From the NCBI GenBank assembly GCA_023489375.1, contig JAMDCX010000075.1:1-35326 (forward strand): 35,326 nt of DNA, written 5' to 3'. The notes under the pieces were generated by a model that was not told the origin of the DNA, searched no databases, and was given only the letters and a program-made list of their open reading frames with translations. The translations under genes were made by a program, and so were the position numbers. Position 1 is the first letter of the stretch. Each line of letters begins with the position of its first letter. This DNA is from Planctomycetota bacterium (lineage in GTDB: Bacteria > Planctomycetota > Phycisphaerae > WQYP01). Of the stretch, positions 16,195-23,603 are shown piece after piece.

Positions 16195-17904
16195 CTATTC
16201 AGTGTGGCCGTTACCAGTTGCCAAAGGACGCCGATTGGTCAGCAAAATGACACCTCGCCCCGGCATGGAAACACTTATTCCGTGTGCTGGAATTATGGTG
16301 TGGAGTATGGTCGAGGCCAAGGGGAATCCCTGTGCATTAACAGGTCGATGTTTTCGAAAATAACGGTATTCAGTGAAGGTGGTAACTGATGTGTCGGCTA
16401 CAACACGTATAACAATGTTTCGTGGTTTTTCTGAATCGTTGACCAGCATGATGCTGATGCGACGATGGCCATGGACCATGCGGATACCGGCGAGAGTACG
16501 AAATTGTTTTGCGTCTATTGGTTCATCAGATTCAACAATGCGCGTCCCCGGAGAAAATAATCGTGACATCAGGGACCAGGTATAAAACCAGGGGCGGATG
16601 TTGAAATCCGCGGAATCACCCATGACCGCCCCCTGCGAATTCCAGAATCCCCAGACTTTGAGGGTTAATTTGCCAGGCGGGTGGATCACGGGTTGGCCAT
16701 TGTCTACACATAAAGCATCATCGAGGTCCCAGGCGGAAATACCGTCCCAACCGGCGCGGAATACCTGCGCCGCATAATCCGCCATCAGTACCCCGTAATC
16801 AAAATGTTTCACGCGCGGCTGCTGATCGTAATGACGGCGCCGCCCATCAATAAGTCCAGATTCACTGACAACGAAGGGCTTATGCCGGGAGCTAAGGTCC
16901 AGGGATTCCACAAGGCGCTTTTCCCGTATCAGTGTGGATTCAATACGTCCATTACATATAGCCGCATCGTGCGGATACCAATGAATATCATACAACCCCA
17001 CCCAGGGGCCGGCGTCTTGCGCCACCTGCCGCAGCAATGGAAAGTTATAGGTGGTACTATTTCCTGGATTCCACCAATAAGTGTCCGGACCGATGATGCT
17101 AACCGCACCCGCCAATCCTGCCCGGACCAACGCCGCATGGAGCGCTTGGGCGACGGATGTCCAAAGTGCAATGGAAACATTTTGGGGTTCGTTAATAAAA
17201 TTATAATAATGGATACATGTATAGCCATCCTGACGACGAAACCTGGCAATCGTGCGGGCCGTGGTATCCGCCCAACGCCGCAACTGGCGGGAAGGCATGG
17301 GCGTGTGCGCATAACGGTGATACAGCGGTGGTGCCCACCAAGTACCCAGAATCACCCGACTATGGTGATTTTGCGCCCAACGAAGAATCAGCGGCACCTC
17401 CAGCTGAACCTTCCAATGACCGTGATTATGGGTGCTCATAACCCGTAGAAAACCCGGGTGCATGAAATTGACGCGTTGCAGTATGATTTTCCATTCCCGC
17501 GCCGAGGGAGGATAGGCATATTGTTCCCACTGCACACCCAATCCAAATATGTCGGAGGTGATTATTCGTTTTGGATAAATGACCACTTCCTGTTTGTCAA
17601 TGGGTGCGGCAAGCACGCCAGCCTGCACTGTTAGAAGCCCCATTGCCGCCATAAGCCACCATCTGAGATGGCCACCGTGGGACTGGCTTTGGGGACGGGT
17701 ATGGCGTGAGTTATAAAAGGCTGTATACTCATCTTTCATTCGCTGTAGGTTAGCGGTCATGAAGATATGACGCCATGTGCGCCATGCGAACGACGGAATT
17801 TTAATCAGCAACATCAACCACGGCGTTATATGGCGGTTCTGAAAAAAATCCAACCCCAGAGAGCTTACCCAAAATGAAATTTTTAAAACTGTTGTTTTCA
17901 ACAT
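16195..17904 (-). CDS. Clan GH-A glycoside hydrolase (GH5/GH39-like), exported
   Basis: A predicted (beta/alpha)8-barrel glycosidase. The acid/base glutamate is suggested by YYNFINEPQN and the nucleophile by FVVSESGL, the paired NEP/ESG pattern of clan GH-A. Between them come IIGPDTYWW and DIHWYPHD, and after them GWDGISAWDLDDALC; a small beta-rich C-terminal domain follows. The family and substrate are not certain. A hydrophobic stretch RWWLMAAMGLLTVQAGVLAA ending in an AxA-like site looks like a signal peptide, but it lies about 80 residues from the start. ATG 17904 has GAGG eight bases upstream, the best ribosome site, and gives this long N-terminus with further hydrophobic pieces; starts at 17760 or 17739 lack such a site. 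The gene is divergent from pepA. Confidence 0.75.
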   Translation of the reverse strand: MLKTTVLKISFWVSSLGLDFFQNRHITPWLMLLIKIPSFAWRTWRHIFMTANLQRMKDEYTAFYNSRHTRPQSQSHGGHLRWWLMAAMGLLTVQAGVLAAPIDKQEVVIYPKRIITSDIFGLGVQWEQYAYPPSAREWKIILQRVNFMHPGFLRVMSTHNHGHWKVQLEVPLILRWAQNHHSRVILGTWWAPPLYHRYAHTPMPSRQLRRWADTTARTIARFRRQDGYTCIHYYNFINEPQNVSIALWTSVAQALHAALVRAGLAGAVSIIGPDTYWWNPGNSTTYNFPLLRQVAQDAGPWVGLYDIHWYPHDAAICNGRIESTLIREKRLVESLDLSSRHKPFVVSESGLIDGRRRHYDQQPRVKHFDYGVLMADYAAQVFRAGWDGISAWDLDDALCVDNGQPVIHPPGKLTLKVWGFWNSQGAVMGDSADFNIRPWFYTWSLMSRLFSPGTRIVESDEPIDAKQFRTLAGIRMVHGHRRISIMLVNDSEKPRNIVIRVVADTSVTTFTEYRYFRKHRPVNAQGFPLASTILHTIIPAHGISVSMPGRGVILLTNRRPLATGNGHTE

Positions 17905-17956
17905 TCCGTAATCCTCATATAAAGTATTAATCATAGCATCTGGACCACATTGTTTC

Positions 17957-17986
17957 TTGCAAAAGAGCCCCAATAATTTGTAATTA
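17957..17986 (+). promoter_or_regulatory. Candidate promoter for pepA
   Basis: TTGCAA (17957-17962) and TAATTA (17981-17986) with an 18-base spacer, in the 121-bp region between the divergent hydrolase and pepA. Transcription would begin about 33 bases before ATG 18026, which lacks a clear Shine-Dalgarno sequence. Confidence 0.35.
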
Positions 17987-18025
17987 TCGTTGCCGTTTTC
18001 CGGGAACAGACGTAAAATTTATTTG

Positions 18026-19594
18026 ATGATAAAAGCAAAGAATTTTGGTTCTGTAACTATTCAACCCGGTAGAGAATCGATTTTTAAGACCACTACAGAT
18101 TGCTTACAGGCTTGCGCGGCGCTGGCTATTCCAATCTTTGAGGCGGAAAAGCCCGGTTATGCCGGGGAAGCACTGCCGGGGGATATGATCACCGCTATTG
18201 GCCAGGCCATAGCGCTGTATGAATTTGAGGGCAAGCCGGGAACGCTGGTGCAGGCGAACGGCTGTGGTGGTACGCAGCGTGTCATTCTGCTGGGGTTGGG
18301 CAAACGGTCAGAATTTAAGCCGGAGCAGCTTCGCTGGGCAGGTTCCGTGCTGGCCCGGCACCTGCGGAAAATAAAACTCACCAGCGCTGTTTTTTATCCC
18401 GCCGGTCTGAAAGGTGCGGATTGGCCGATTCTGGCCGGCGCGCTGGGAGAGGGATTCGCCCTGGGAGATTTCAAATTTATCCCTTATAAAACCGAAAAGA
18501 AAACACATGCCGAAGAAAAGGCAGCGGTCACACCATTAACATTGACTATCTGTTGTCCGGATAAGTTCACGACGGAAACGGTGCGGCGATTACTGGCGGA
18601 GAAATCTATTATTACCTCCGCCGCCAATTTTGCGCGCACCGTGGCCTGCCATCCCGGCAATATCCTGACCCCTGACTCTTTAACCGCCGTAGCCCGCACC
18701 GTAGCCAAGGCGAATAGACTTTTATTTTCTGTCATTAATTACCAAACCGCGAAAGCCCTGGGAATGGGCGGCCTGTGCGCTGTTGGTGCTGGCAGCGCCA
18801 CGCCGCCAGCACTGATCATACTGGAATATGTGCCGCGCGGCAGCCCGGTTCGACACCCTAAAACTGTTGCGGTGGTGGGTAAGGCTGTGACTTTTGATAC
18901 CGGCGGCATTTCCATTAAACCCGCGGCCGATATGGGTAATATGAAATATGATAAATGTGGCGGCACCGTGGTGCTGGGCATCATGCAGGCTGTAGCTCAG
19001 TTAAAATTGTCTCACCGGGTGATCGGATTGATTCCCACCGCGGAAAATACGCTGGATTCCCGCGCCTACCGTCCCGGCGATATCCTTCACATGTACAACG
19101 GTAAAACTGTCGATGTTACCAATACCGATGCCGAAGGCCGCCTGATACTGGCTGATGCCATGGCCTATGCCTGTGCCAAGTACAAGCCGCAGACACTTAT
19201 TGAAATGTCCACGCTTACCGGCGGCGTGGTGGTGGCCTTGGGCGGCGTATTTGCCGGGTTAATGGCTGGTAACGATCAATTGGCAACGGAGTTGATACAT
19301 GCCGGGGAAATAACCGGCGAGCGCCTCTGGCGGTTGCCATTGGACAAGGCTTATCGCAAACTGCTGGACAGCCCCCACGCGGATATGGTCAACAGCGGCG
19401 GTCGCGAAGCGCATCCTATTCAGGGCGGCATGTTCTTAAGCGAATTTGTCACAGCCGGCGTGGCGTGGGCGCATCTGGATATTGCCGGAGTATCCGACCC
19501 GAAAAAGGATGACCGCTGGTGGATCGGAGATAACGCCAGCGGGTTTGGCGTGCGATTGGTGGTGGAATATCTGCAACGTCTTGGTTCGAAGTAA
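18026..19594 (+). CDS. pepA: Leucyl aminopeptidase, M17 family
   Basis: A hexameric cytosolic di-metal aminopeptidase that removes N-terminal residues from peptides. The C-terminal catalytic domain carries VGKAVTFDTGGISIKPA (metal-binding Lys and Asp), MKYDKCGG, the M17 signature NTDAEGRLILADAM, and SGGREAHPIQGGMFLSEFV near the end. The N-terminal domain (about residues 1-160) is divergent, as usual. ATG 18026 is taken as start; the frame is open to TTG 17990, which would add twelve residues. The length of 522 is slightly above the usual 480-500. It stands alone, between the divergent glycoside hydrolase and a convergent membrane-protein gene. Confidence 0.95.
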   Translation: MIKAKNFGSVTIQPGRESIFKTTTDCLQACAALAIPIFEAEKPGYAGEALPGDMITAIGQAIALYEFEGKPGTLVQANGCGGTQRVILLGLGKRSEFKPEQLRWAGSVLARHLRKIKLTSAVFYPAGLKGADWPILAGALGEGFALGDFKFIPYKTEKKTHAEEKAAVTPLTLTICCPDKFTTETVRRLLAEKSIITSAANFARTVACHPGNILTPDSLTAVARTVAKANRLLFSVINYQTAKALGMGGLCAVGAGSATPPALIILEYVPRGSPVRHPKTVAVVGKAVTFDTGGISIKPAADMGNMKYDKCGGTVVLGIMQAVAQLKLSHRVIGLIPTAENTLDSRAYRPGDILHMYNGKTVDVTNTDAEGRLILADAMAYACAKYKPQTLIEMSTLTGGVVVALGGVFAGLMAGNDQLATELIHAGEITGERLWRLPLDKAYRKLLDSPHADMVNSGGREAHPIQGGMFLSEFVTAGVAWAHLDIAGVSDPKKDDRWWIGDNASGFGVRLVVEYLQRLGSK

Positions 19595-19611
19595 ATGTCG
19601 GCGGCATGGAT

Positions 19612-20115
19612 TTACTTATTATTCCGTAGCGCCACAAGAAACTGCAAAACAGAAGCGTTCATTTGCGGATTACCATGGATCAGGGCGTTGGCGATGGTTT
19701 TGGTTACATGGCGCAGTTTAATTTTCACATGCATAACCGCCAGTAATTCCTGAGTCTGTAGAATCATCGCCCGCTGCTGTGCCGGTGGAGCCTTGGCATA
19801 GGCCAGAAAGAAGGCTTCAAGTTCCGCCCGTCGTTTCAGAGCCAGCGCCTGCCGTTGGTGCGTGGTCATTTTGCCACCCCTCCCGTGATCCAGAAGCCAT
19901 AGTATCGGAAAAGCCAGAGGCTTACCGCGTGTGTGGGCCATAATCGCAGCCACTTGCGGTAATTTGCGACTCGGCACTGCGGACGCTGTGGTGTGTAAAT
20001 AAAGCAGTCTTCCATACACCAATATCAAAGCCAATACCAGGAAAGCCAGTACCATGGCCATGCGATGTTGGCGTGAAAAATGCCGGACCCGCGTAATAAA
20101 CCGGCGCTTTTCCAT
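19612..20115 (-). CDS. Single-pass membrane protein of unknown function
   Basis: I do not recognise this protein. It has 167 residues: a basic N-terminus (MEKRRFITRVRHFSRQHR), one membrane span at about 19-40 and a mostly helical, basic domain outside the cytoplasm or facing it. ATG 20115 is preferred over GTG 20130 because GGAG stands nine bases upstream. It lies 32 bases after the pseudopilin stop on the same strand, so the two are probably co-transcribed; an accessory role to the pseudopilin is possible but unsupported. Its 3' end is 17 bases from the convergent pepA stop. Confidence 0.7.
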   Translation of the reverse strand: MEKRRFITRVRHFSRQHRMAMVLAFLVLALILVYGRLLYLHTTASAVPSRKLPQVAAIMAHTRGKPLAFPILWLLDHGRGGKMTTHQRQALALKRRAELEAFFLAYAKAPPAQQRAMILQTQELLAVMHVKIKLRHVTKTIANALIHGNPQMNASVLQFLVALRNNK

Positions 20116-20147
20116 GGTCGAAGTCTCCACATTAAGTGCTGGTTAAA

Positions 20148-20948
20148 TCAATGTAAAAACAGCTGTTGGCCGGCATTAGGCGACATATCCAATACATTTC
20201 CAACATGCCAGTCGGCAAAAAGAATATTCACCGATCCCGGTTGGCCCGGCGGGCCATGAAATGTGGACATGTCCGCCAGTACCCAGGTTCCGGCAGCTGG
20301 CAGAATCTGATACAAATTAAGAGAATTATCAGGTGGGCCAATGCGCAAATTCTGGAGTACATCGCCCGCCAGCAGCATATTATACTGATAACTGGTTCCT
20401 TCCGCGGCGAAATACGATGGGTACGTGTGATTAGATTCGACATCAAGAAATGAGTTTATATCCGCCGGACAGCGCCAGACTGCAGCATTTCCACGATCAT
20501 TTATCGCAGGCACCCAATCAAGGGGAATGGGCGTTAAAATGGTGGACGGTGGTACGACATTACCAACAACGCACTGGATCGGCGGCGGATCATAAACAAA
20601 TGTCCCCTGTTCGGTAGGAATTGGCCCGGGATCATTAATGGTCGGCATCAGCGGCGAGGCCGGAAAAATCTCATGGCTTTGACTTTGAAGATAAATCTGG
20701 AATTCCTGGCCGATACTGCGCAGATGCTCGGCACAGACGGTTTTTTCCGCCGCCTGCCAAGCTCCGGCCAGGGCCGGCAACAGCAAGCCAATCAACAAGG
20801 CAATGATGGAAATGACCACCAGCAATTCGATGACTGTAAAGGCCACCCTTCTGCCTGGTGCTCTGTCATGCCTGTAAATTCGCTTTGATTGGCCGGAAAT
20901 GGAAATGACGCCAGGAGAGAGCGGCGAAAACCGGGTCCATAGACCCAT
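20148..20948 (-). CDS. Type II pseudopilin with planctomycete-type C-terminus; 5' end altered by repeat A
   Basis: The hallmark FTVIELLVVISIIALLIGLLLPAL is a class III signal / type IV pilin-like N-terminal helix, preceded by GRRVA instead of the usual G before F. The C-terminal NILFADWHVGNV matches the 'H-X9-DG' type ending of planctomycete pseudopilin-like proteins, many of which occur in large families. The native start cannot be located: the leader lies at 20846-20870 and repeat A (20858-21122) begins immediately upstream. ATG 20948, inside the repeat, gives a leader of about 36 residues and is given as a provisional start; the frame remains open through the whole repeat to 21173. GTG 20846 is the only start outside the repeat but would leave no basic leader. 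Confidence 0.7.
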   Translation of the reverse strand: MGLWTRFSPLSPGVISISGQSKRIYRHDRAPGRRVAFTVIELLVVISIIALLIGLLLPALAGAWQAAEKTVCAEHLRSIGQEFQIYLQSQSHEIFPASPLMPTINDPGPIPTEQGTFVYDPPPIQCVVGNVVPPSTILTPIPLDWVPAINDRGNAAVWRCPADINSFLDVESNHTYPSYFAAEGTSYQYNMLLAGDVLQNLRIGPPDNSLNLYQILPAAGTWVLADMSTFHGPPGQPGSVNILFADWHVGNVLDMSPNAGQQLFLH

Positions 20949-21122
20949 TGAAATACGACGGCGCCACAGAGGGCCTGTTTCAGGACAACCCGGCGGACGG
21001 AGGCCAAAGTGTCGTGAGCTTTGTCGCTCGTGGTGAGAATATTGACCAATACACCTTCCTGGCTTCGCGTCCATATCCCCTTGGCCTGCCGTCAATGCCA
21101 ATTTACAGGTGTCACAGAGCAT
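20858..21122 (+). repeat. Repeat family A, complete copy A1 (about 265 bp, inverted ends)
   Basis: The ends are inverted repeats of about 31 bp with a few mismatches: the left begins GTGCTCTGTCATGCCTGTAA, and the complement of the right begins ATGCTCTGTGACACCTGTAA. The interior matches the copy at 31488-32066 (read in reverse) over most of its length. Shared features are GCGAAAACCGGGTC(C/T)ATA followed by GACCCATTG (a hairpin), GTGAGCTTTGT and the TTG-CCAATACAC/TTGATCAATACAC block. No transposase gene is inside, so this is a MITE-like non-autonomous element. Confidence 0.8.
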
Positions 21123-21316
21123 TCGCCCCATTTTCATATTGTATATCCTATTATTCAGATACCTCATATTCATACCGTACTACGCCGGCGGCCATTCGAT
21201 GGTTACACGTGAGATTAAATCTGGATTTTACCGGCTCGTACTCGCCAGCTGTGCGAGGCCATACGGCAGGAGGGCTTACTGTGAATACTCGCAGTTATTA
21301 TCGCATCATGCTTAAT

Positions 21317-21350
21317 GTTCTGTCACGCCTATACATTCGCTTGGATTGGC
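21317..21350 (+). repeat. Repeat family A, left-end fragment (A3)
   Basis: GTTCTGTCACGCCTATACATTCGCTTGG... resembles the left end of A1 and A2. It stops 25 bases before repeat B2. A possible decayed right end, AAATAAAGGCGTATTACA, lies at about 21605-21622 beyond B2, so B2 may have inserted into an A copy; this is tentative. Confidence 0.45.
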
Positions 21351-21374
21351 ACCACAGTATATTTCGGTACAACA

Positions 21375-21550
21375 GGATGCGGCCATATTTTTTGGCAAAA
21401 GCCTCACAACCGTCATTTGTTTGCCTATTTGAGAAGTATCGCGGGCGTCCTCGCCCGCCGTCGACACCAAGGGGTTGTTTGCATAGCACTTGCCAATGGA
21501 TACTATAAAGACAGGTATCGATTTGAATGCCACAATTTCTGGCCGCACCC
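21375..21550 (+). repeat. Repeat family B, copy B2
   Basis: About 176 bp, same orientation as B1. It starts GGATGCGGCCATATTTTTTGG and ends ATTTCTGGCCGCACC, giving imperfect inverted ends (GGATGCGGCCA against GGTGCGGCCAG). Inside is a perfect hairpin GCGGGCG-TCCT-CGCCCGC at about 21438-21455, retained in B3 as GCGGGCG-TCT-CGCCCG and weak in B1. It ends about 120 bp before infC, and so lies in or near the infC promoter region. Confidence 0.75.
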
Positions 21551-21670
21551 CGCCTGACCTGGAAAAAATGCAATCCTTTGACTCCGTAGACATAATGCGG
21601 TACAAATAAAGGCGTATTACATGCCCGGTTATTTCGATATTCCGGGCTGGGGTATTCAGGAGCGTTGACT

Positions 21671-22186
21671 ATTAGCCATCACGGTTTGCGTTGTAACGAG
21701 CAGATTCGTATCTCTCCGATTCGTTTGATTAACGAAAACGATGATCAAGTGGGAATTATTCCGCTATTGGAGGCTTTGCGCCTGGCGCGGGAGGCGGGGT
21801 TGGATCTGGTGGAAGTTTCCCCCATGGATAAGCCGCCGGTGTGTCGCGTCATGGACTACGGCAAGTGGAAATATAAACAGCGGAAGAAAGAGCAGAAATC
21901 TTATGCCGGGTCGCATGTTACCCAACTGAAGGAATTGCGTATCCGCAGTGTGAAAATTGATGTGCATGATCGTGACACGCTTATGAATAAGGCCCGCAAA
22001 TTTTTGGAAGACGGCCACAAAGTACAATTTAATCTGATGTTTCGAGGTCGCGAGATGGCGCATGTCGATCTGGGACGTGATATACTGGAAAAAATTCGCA
22101 CCGATTTGGGAACGCTGTGTAAAACCGAACGCGATCCCAAGCTGGAGGGCCGGCGAATGATCATGATCCTTACCCCACATTCCTGA
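21671..22186 (+). CDS. infC: Translation initiation factor IF-3
   Basis: Binds the 30S subunit, prevents 50S association and proofreads initiator tRNA. The N-domain carries NEQIRISPIRLINENDDQVGI and AREAGLDLVEVSPMDKPPVCRVMDYGK, a short basic linker follows (KYKQRKKEQK), and the C-domain has KELRIRSVKIDVHDRDT, VQFNLMFRGREM and the RRMIMILTPHS end. No ATG or GTG is available near the expected N-terminus. AGGAG at 21658-21662 is two bases from a TTG (21665) but eight bases from an in-frame ATT (21671). Since infC classically uses AUU, by which IF-3 regulates itself, ATT 21671 is chosen. This gives 171 residues; TTG 21665 would add two. Confidence 0.93.
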   Translation: MSHHGLRCNEQIRISPIRLINENDDQVGIIPLLEALRLAREAGLDLVEVSPMDKPPVCRVMDYGKWKYKQRKKEQKSYAGSHVTQLKELRIRSVKIDVHDRDTLMNKARKFLEDGHKVQFNLMFRGREMAHVDLGRDILEKIRTDLGTLCKTERDPKLEGRRMIMILTPHS

Positions 22187-22217
22187 TTCATAAAGTCTTA
22201 TTCCAGTGTGGTGGTTA

Positions 22218-22246
22218 TCCCGTTATGCGGGAGGTTGTTATTATTT
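22218..22246 (+). terminator. Weak terminator-like hairpin after infC
   Basis: TCCCG (22218-22222) pairs with CGGGA (22228-22232) around a 5-base loop, followed by GGTTGTTATTATTT. The stem is short and the T-run imperfect. Confidence 0.35.
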
Positions 22247-22319
22247 CAAATTATCGGCTGTTATGTGCATCCGATAAACGCAATACGCTGAAAAAAACAA
22301 CAATTATTGATGATCGCTG

Positions 22320-22348
22320 TTGACTTGGGCCGATGAACAACCTAGACT
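22320..22348 (+). promoter_or_regulatory. Sigma70-type promoter upstream of the PEP-CTERM gene
   Basis: TTGACT (22320-22325), exactly 17 bases, then TAGACT (22343-22348), with a TATATT overlapping just after. It lies about 190 bases before the start codon. The leader of about 180 bases between contains no convincing gene; a short in-frame stretch from 22440 lacks coding character. Confidence 0.5.
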
Positions 22349-22536
22349 ATATTAGTTGAAAAGACCCTGTTTTAGTGGTGCGCATCAGGCTCTGCACTGC
22401 TGAAAGAGACGTGTGAGCAGATATTGCATATAAGGAATTATGCACACTCTGGTCTGGAAATTTGGGGAGGATACGTATGGTGCTGCAATCTGCAGGTCAA
22501 TGGATATGAATAGAGTTGTTAGAAAGGGAGCATTTT

Positions 22537-23154
22537 ATGATGCGGTTCTCAAAAACATCCTGTATGCGTTGGTGTTCAATTGCTGTGGCGGGGGCATGGC
22601 TTGGAGCAGCGGCAGTTCATGCGTCAACTACGTCTGTGGTTACATTTAGTGAAGGTGGACCGGCGGCATTGGTCAATTCCGGTTTAACTGCTAAATCCTT
22701 CTGGTCAATCGGGGCGGGCGGCGGCAGTTTTTCCAACTCCGGCAACAGCGCCTATTCCTCGCAAACCGGCGGTGCGGTAACTCCAGAAGAAGCCAATGTT
22801 CTCCATGAACAACTGGCCATGTTTGTAGTCGATGAAGGTGGCAATAAATCCGCGGTACCCACATTTGTAAAGAGTGGCGAACTGGTTCAGGTGGACGGCA
22901 ATCAGGAATTTGTATCAGAATTATTCGGTGGGGCTGAACAATCCGGATCGCCTCTATTTGATTATCCGGTTCCCGAAAATGAACCGTATTACGTCCGCAG
23001 TATGAATCCTGTGCCCACTCTTCCCGGTGGAACTCTGGTACTCAATGGGGCACGCAGAACCGTTGTTACGCCTGTACCGGAACCAGCGGCATTGAGTGTC
23101 ATGTCACTGGCAGGTTTGGGTTTATTGCTATGGCCAAGACGGAAGCATGCTTAA
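22537..23154 (+). CDS. PEP-CTERM sorting-domain exported protein
   Basis: A 205-residue secreted protein. The N-terminus MMRFSKTSCMRWCSIAVAGA... forms a Sec signal peptide ending near HAS (residues 29-31). The C-terminus has VPEP, a hydrophobic helix (AALSVMSLAGLGLLLW) and the basic tail PRRKHA, the PEP-CTERM signal recognised by an exosortase and lost on sorting to the surface. The middle is rich in Gly and Ser and lacks a known domain. ATG 22537 (or the adjacent 22540) has AGGGAG six to nine bases upstream. No exosortase gene is in the window, as is usual for these dispersed substrates. Repeat C2 begins three bases after its stop. Confidence 0.88.
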   Translation: MMRFSKTSCMRWCSIAVAGAWLGAAAVHASTTSVVTFSEGGPAALVNSGLTAKSFWSIGAGGGSFSNSGNSAYSSQTGGAVTPEEANVLHEQLAMFVVDEGGNKSAVPTFVKSGELVQVDGNQEFVSELFGGAEQSGSPLFDYPVPENEPYYVRSMNPVPTLPGGTLVLNGARRTVVTPVPEPAALSVMSLAGLGLLLWPRRKHA

Positions 23155-23156
23155 TT

Positions 23157-23278
23157 GGTAACCGTTCACGGTCATGTTGACGGGCCAGAATTACCGCGAT
23201 TTTGGCATACCAAAAAGCGTGGGAATCCCTTGTGGTGCAGGTTCCAGCCTACCCAGTCGTCTCTGCGTGAATGGTTAC
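23157..23278 (-). repeat. Repeat family C, short copy C2 (about 121 bp)
   Basis: Bounded by GTAACCGTTCACGGTCATG on the left and GCGTGAATGGTTAC on the right (inverted ends). It matches both ends of C1 (31738-32040) in reverse orientation, including GTGGGAATCCCTTGTGGTGC, but lacks about 180 bp of the C1 interior. The flanks GCTTAATT (23149-23156) and GCTTAACC (23279-23286) look like a partly decayed 8-bp target duplication. Confidence 0.75.
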
Positions 23279-23603
23279 GCTTAACCTTGAGGCGATCTGA
23301 AATAGAATTTCGAAAATAGTGGTGCTGTGGCCACTGGAGCGTATGTACAGTGGATTCTCTATCAAGATACACGCTATTGGTAACTGTTCACGCCGGCGTA
23401 TTTGCCGCCTTTAAAATTTAAGATAAAATCCTCAGGTTTTCACAACGGCCCCGCGGGCATAGTCACCATCACCCGTGGATATTCCGCAGCCATGAATGGA
23501 GACCCATGGCTGTTTTAATACAACGTCGTGAAGGGTTACACGTAACGGTAATGTGTCAATTATTCTCATTGAGATCGCCGCCTTGCGGTACGCAGAAAAA
23601 CTC
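23279..23603. other. Intergenic region between PEP-CTERM and debranching-enzyme genes
   Basis: About 325 bases without a supported gene. It holds a solitary C-type end motif GTAACTGTTCAC (23380-23391) followed by a GCCGGCG-TATTT-GCCG hairpin and AT-rich sequence that could end transcription. Open frames crossing it are antisense extensions into the neighbouring gene. Confidence 0.4.

Noticed and set aside
22440..22649. Open frame before and overlapping the PEP-CTERM gene.
   Set aside because: It overlaps the signal-peptide coding region in another frame and has no recognisable content or good ribosome site.
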